Source: Lamellibrachia columna (Eukaryota; Annelida; Polychaeta; Sabellida; Siboglinidae). Taken from it: DNA of 64,000 bases. Of the stretch, positions 63,501-64,000 are shown piece after piece (within the stretch, counting starts at the first letter, position 1; each line of letters starts with the position of its first letter). The stretch is from contig OY759274.1 in the NCBI GenBank assembly GCA_963662155.1, positions 46,237,565 through 46,301,564 of the forward strand, in the 5' to 3' direction. Under the pieces are notes generated by a model. That model saw only the letters and a list, made by a program, of their open reading frames with translations, had not been told where the DNA came from and did not search any database. The position numbers were made by a program, and so were the translations under genes.

Positions 63501-64000
63501 TCGTATAGTGTCTACTCGACAACGACAATTAATGTCAACTAGTTCGTCTCGCATCCACTCGACAACGACTATTAATGTCAACTAGTTCGTCTAGCGTCTA
63601 CTCGACAACTACTATTAATGTCAATTAGTTCGTCTAGCGTCTACTCGACAACGACTGTTAATGTCAACTAGTTCGTCTCGCTGCTACTCGACAACGACTA
63701 CTAATGTTAACTAGTTCGTCTAGCGTCTACTCGACAACGACTATTAATGTCAACTAGTTCGTCTATCCTCTACTCGACAACGACTATTAATGTAAACTAG
63801 TTCGTCTAGCCTCTACTCGACAACGACTATTAATGTCAACTAGTTCGTCTAGCGTCTACTCGACAACGACTATTAATATCAACTAGTTCGTCTAGCGTCT
63901 ACTCGGCAACGACTATTAATGTCAACTAGTTCGTCTAGCGTCTACTCGTCAACGACTATTAATGTCAACTAGTTCGTCTAGCGTCTACTCGACAACGACT
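60519..64000. repeat. 43-bp tandem satellite array, right block (about 81 monomers, runs off the window)
   Basis: The same satellite resumes with TTAATGTC, which completes the monomer broken at 53,302, and full monomers follow from 60,527. The first 2 kb matches the array at 50,726-52,8xx at a constant offset of 9,801. That equals the inserted element plus one TTAA plus a 60-monomer repeat plus the single extra base at 52,205. A 12-monomer (516 bp) local duplication is visible: the GTGGAGCG variant occurs at 62,901 and 63,417, and the TTCTTCTATCC variant at 62,595 and 63,111. Confidence 0.97.

Noticed and set aside
1..64000. Meaning in the 43 x 43 = 1,849 bp HOR length
   Set aside because: Other HORs here have 59-60, 73, 120-125 and 199 monomers; the square is most likely coincidence.

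Overview
The window is almost entirely satellite DNA of a eukaryote, most likely an invertebrate animal. A 43-bp monomer is repeated head to tail from base 1 to 53,302 and again from 60,519 to the end, about 1,320 units in all. The array has stop codons in every frame and carries no genes. The animal assignment is an inference from the DNA transposons in the interrupting segment (a THAP-domain, TTAA-inserting element of Kolobok/T2 type and a nested hAT-like element) and from spliced-looking exons. I cannot name the species.

Layout. The array is a patchwork of higher-order repeats (HORs) whose lengths are whole multiples of 43 bp. (1) ~355-7,900: a 73-monomer (3,139 bp) unit in about 2.5 copies. 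(2) ~7,908-17,119: two long copies offset by 5,375 bp (125 monomers), falling to 5,160 bp (120 monomers) after a local 5-monomer duplication. (3) ~17,120-21,958: a less ordered zone with one scrambled monomer at 20,082-20,152. (4) 21,959-~34,260: a 43-monomer (1,849 bp) HOR, about seven copies. (5) ~32,521-49,634: an 8,557-bp (199-monomer) near-identical tandem duplication. (6) ~49,635 to the end: a 59-60-monomer HOR.

A single 7,216-bp transposon (53,303-60,518) sits in one monomer of zone 6. It is flanked by a duplicated TTAA, and its ends read AGGGG...TGAAGCA inward from both sides. It contains the decayed remains of a THAP-domain transposase on the + strand (53,612-53,937 and probably 57,482-57,900). 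It also holds a nested 1,834-bp hAT-like element with a perfect 8-bp target duplication (54,906-56,739), a degenerate minisatellite, microsatellites, and two possible spliced exons on the - strand near its right end. No intact protein-coding gene, tRNA, rRNA or CRISPR array was found.

How the parts relate. The satellite was there first. It grew by unequal exchange of whole monomers. The transposon then landed in the TTAA present in nearly every monomer, after the local HOR copy had been made, because the paralogous site at 50,640-50,768 is empty. Its coding capacity looks broken, so it was probably moved by a transposase made elsewhere. HOR boundaries given here were read by eye from marker variants and are accurate to about one or two monomers.
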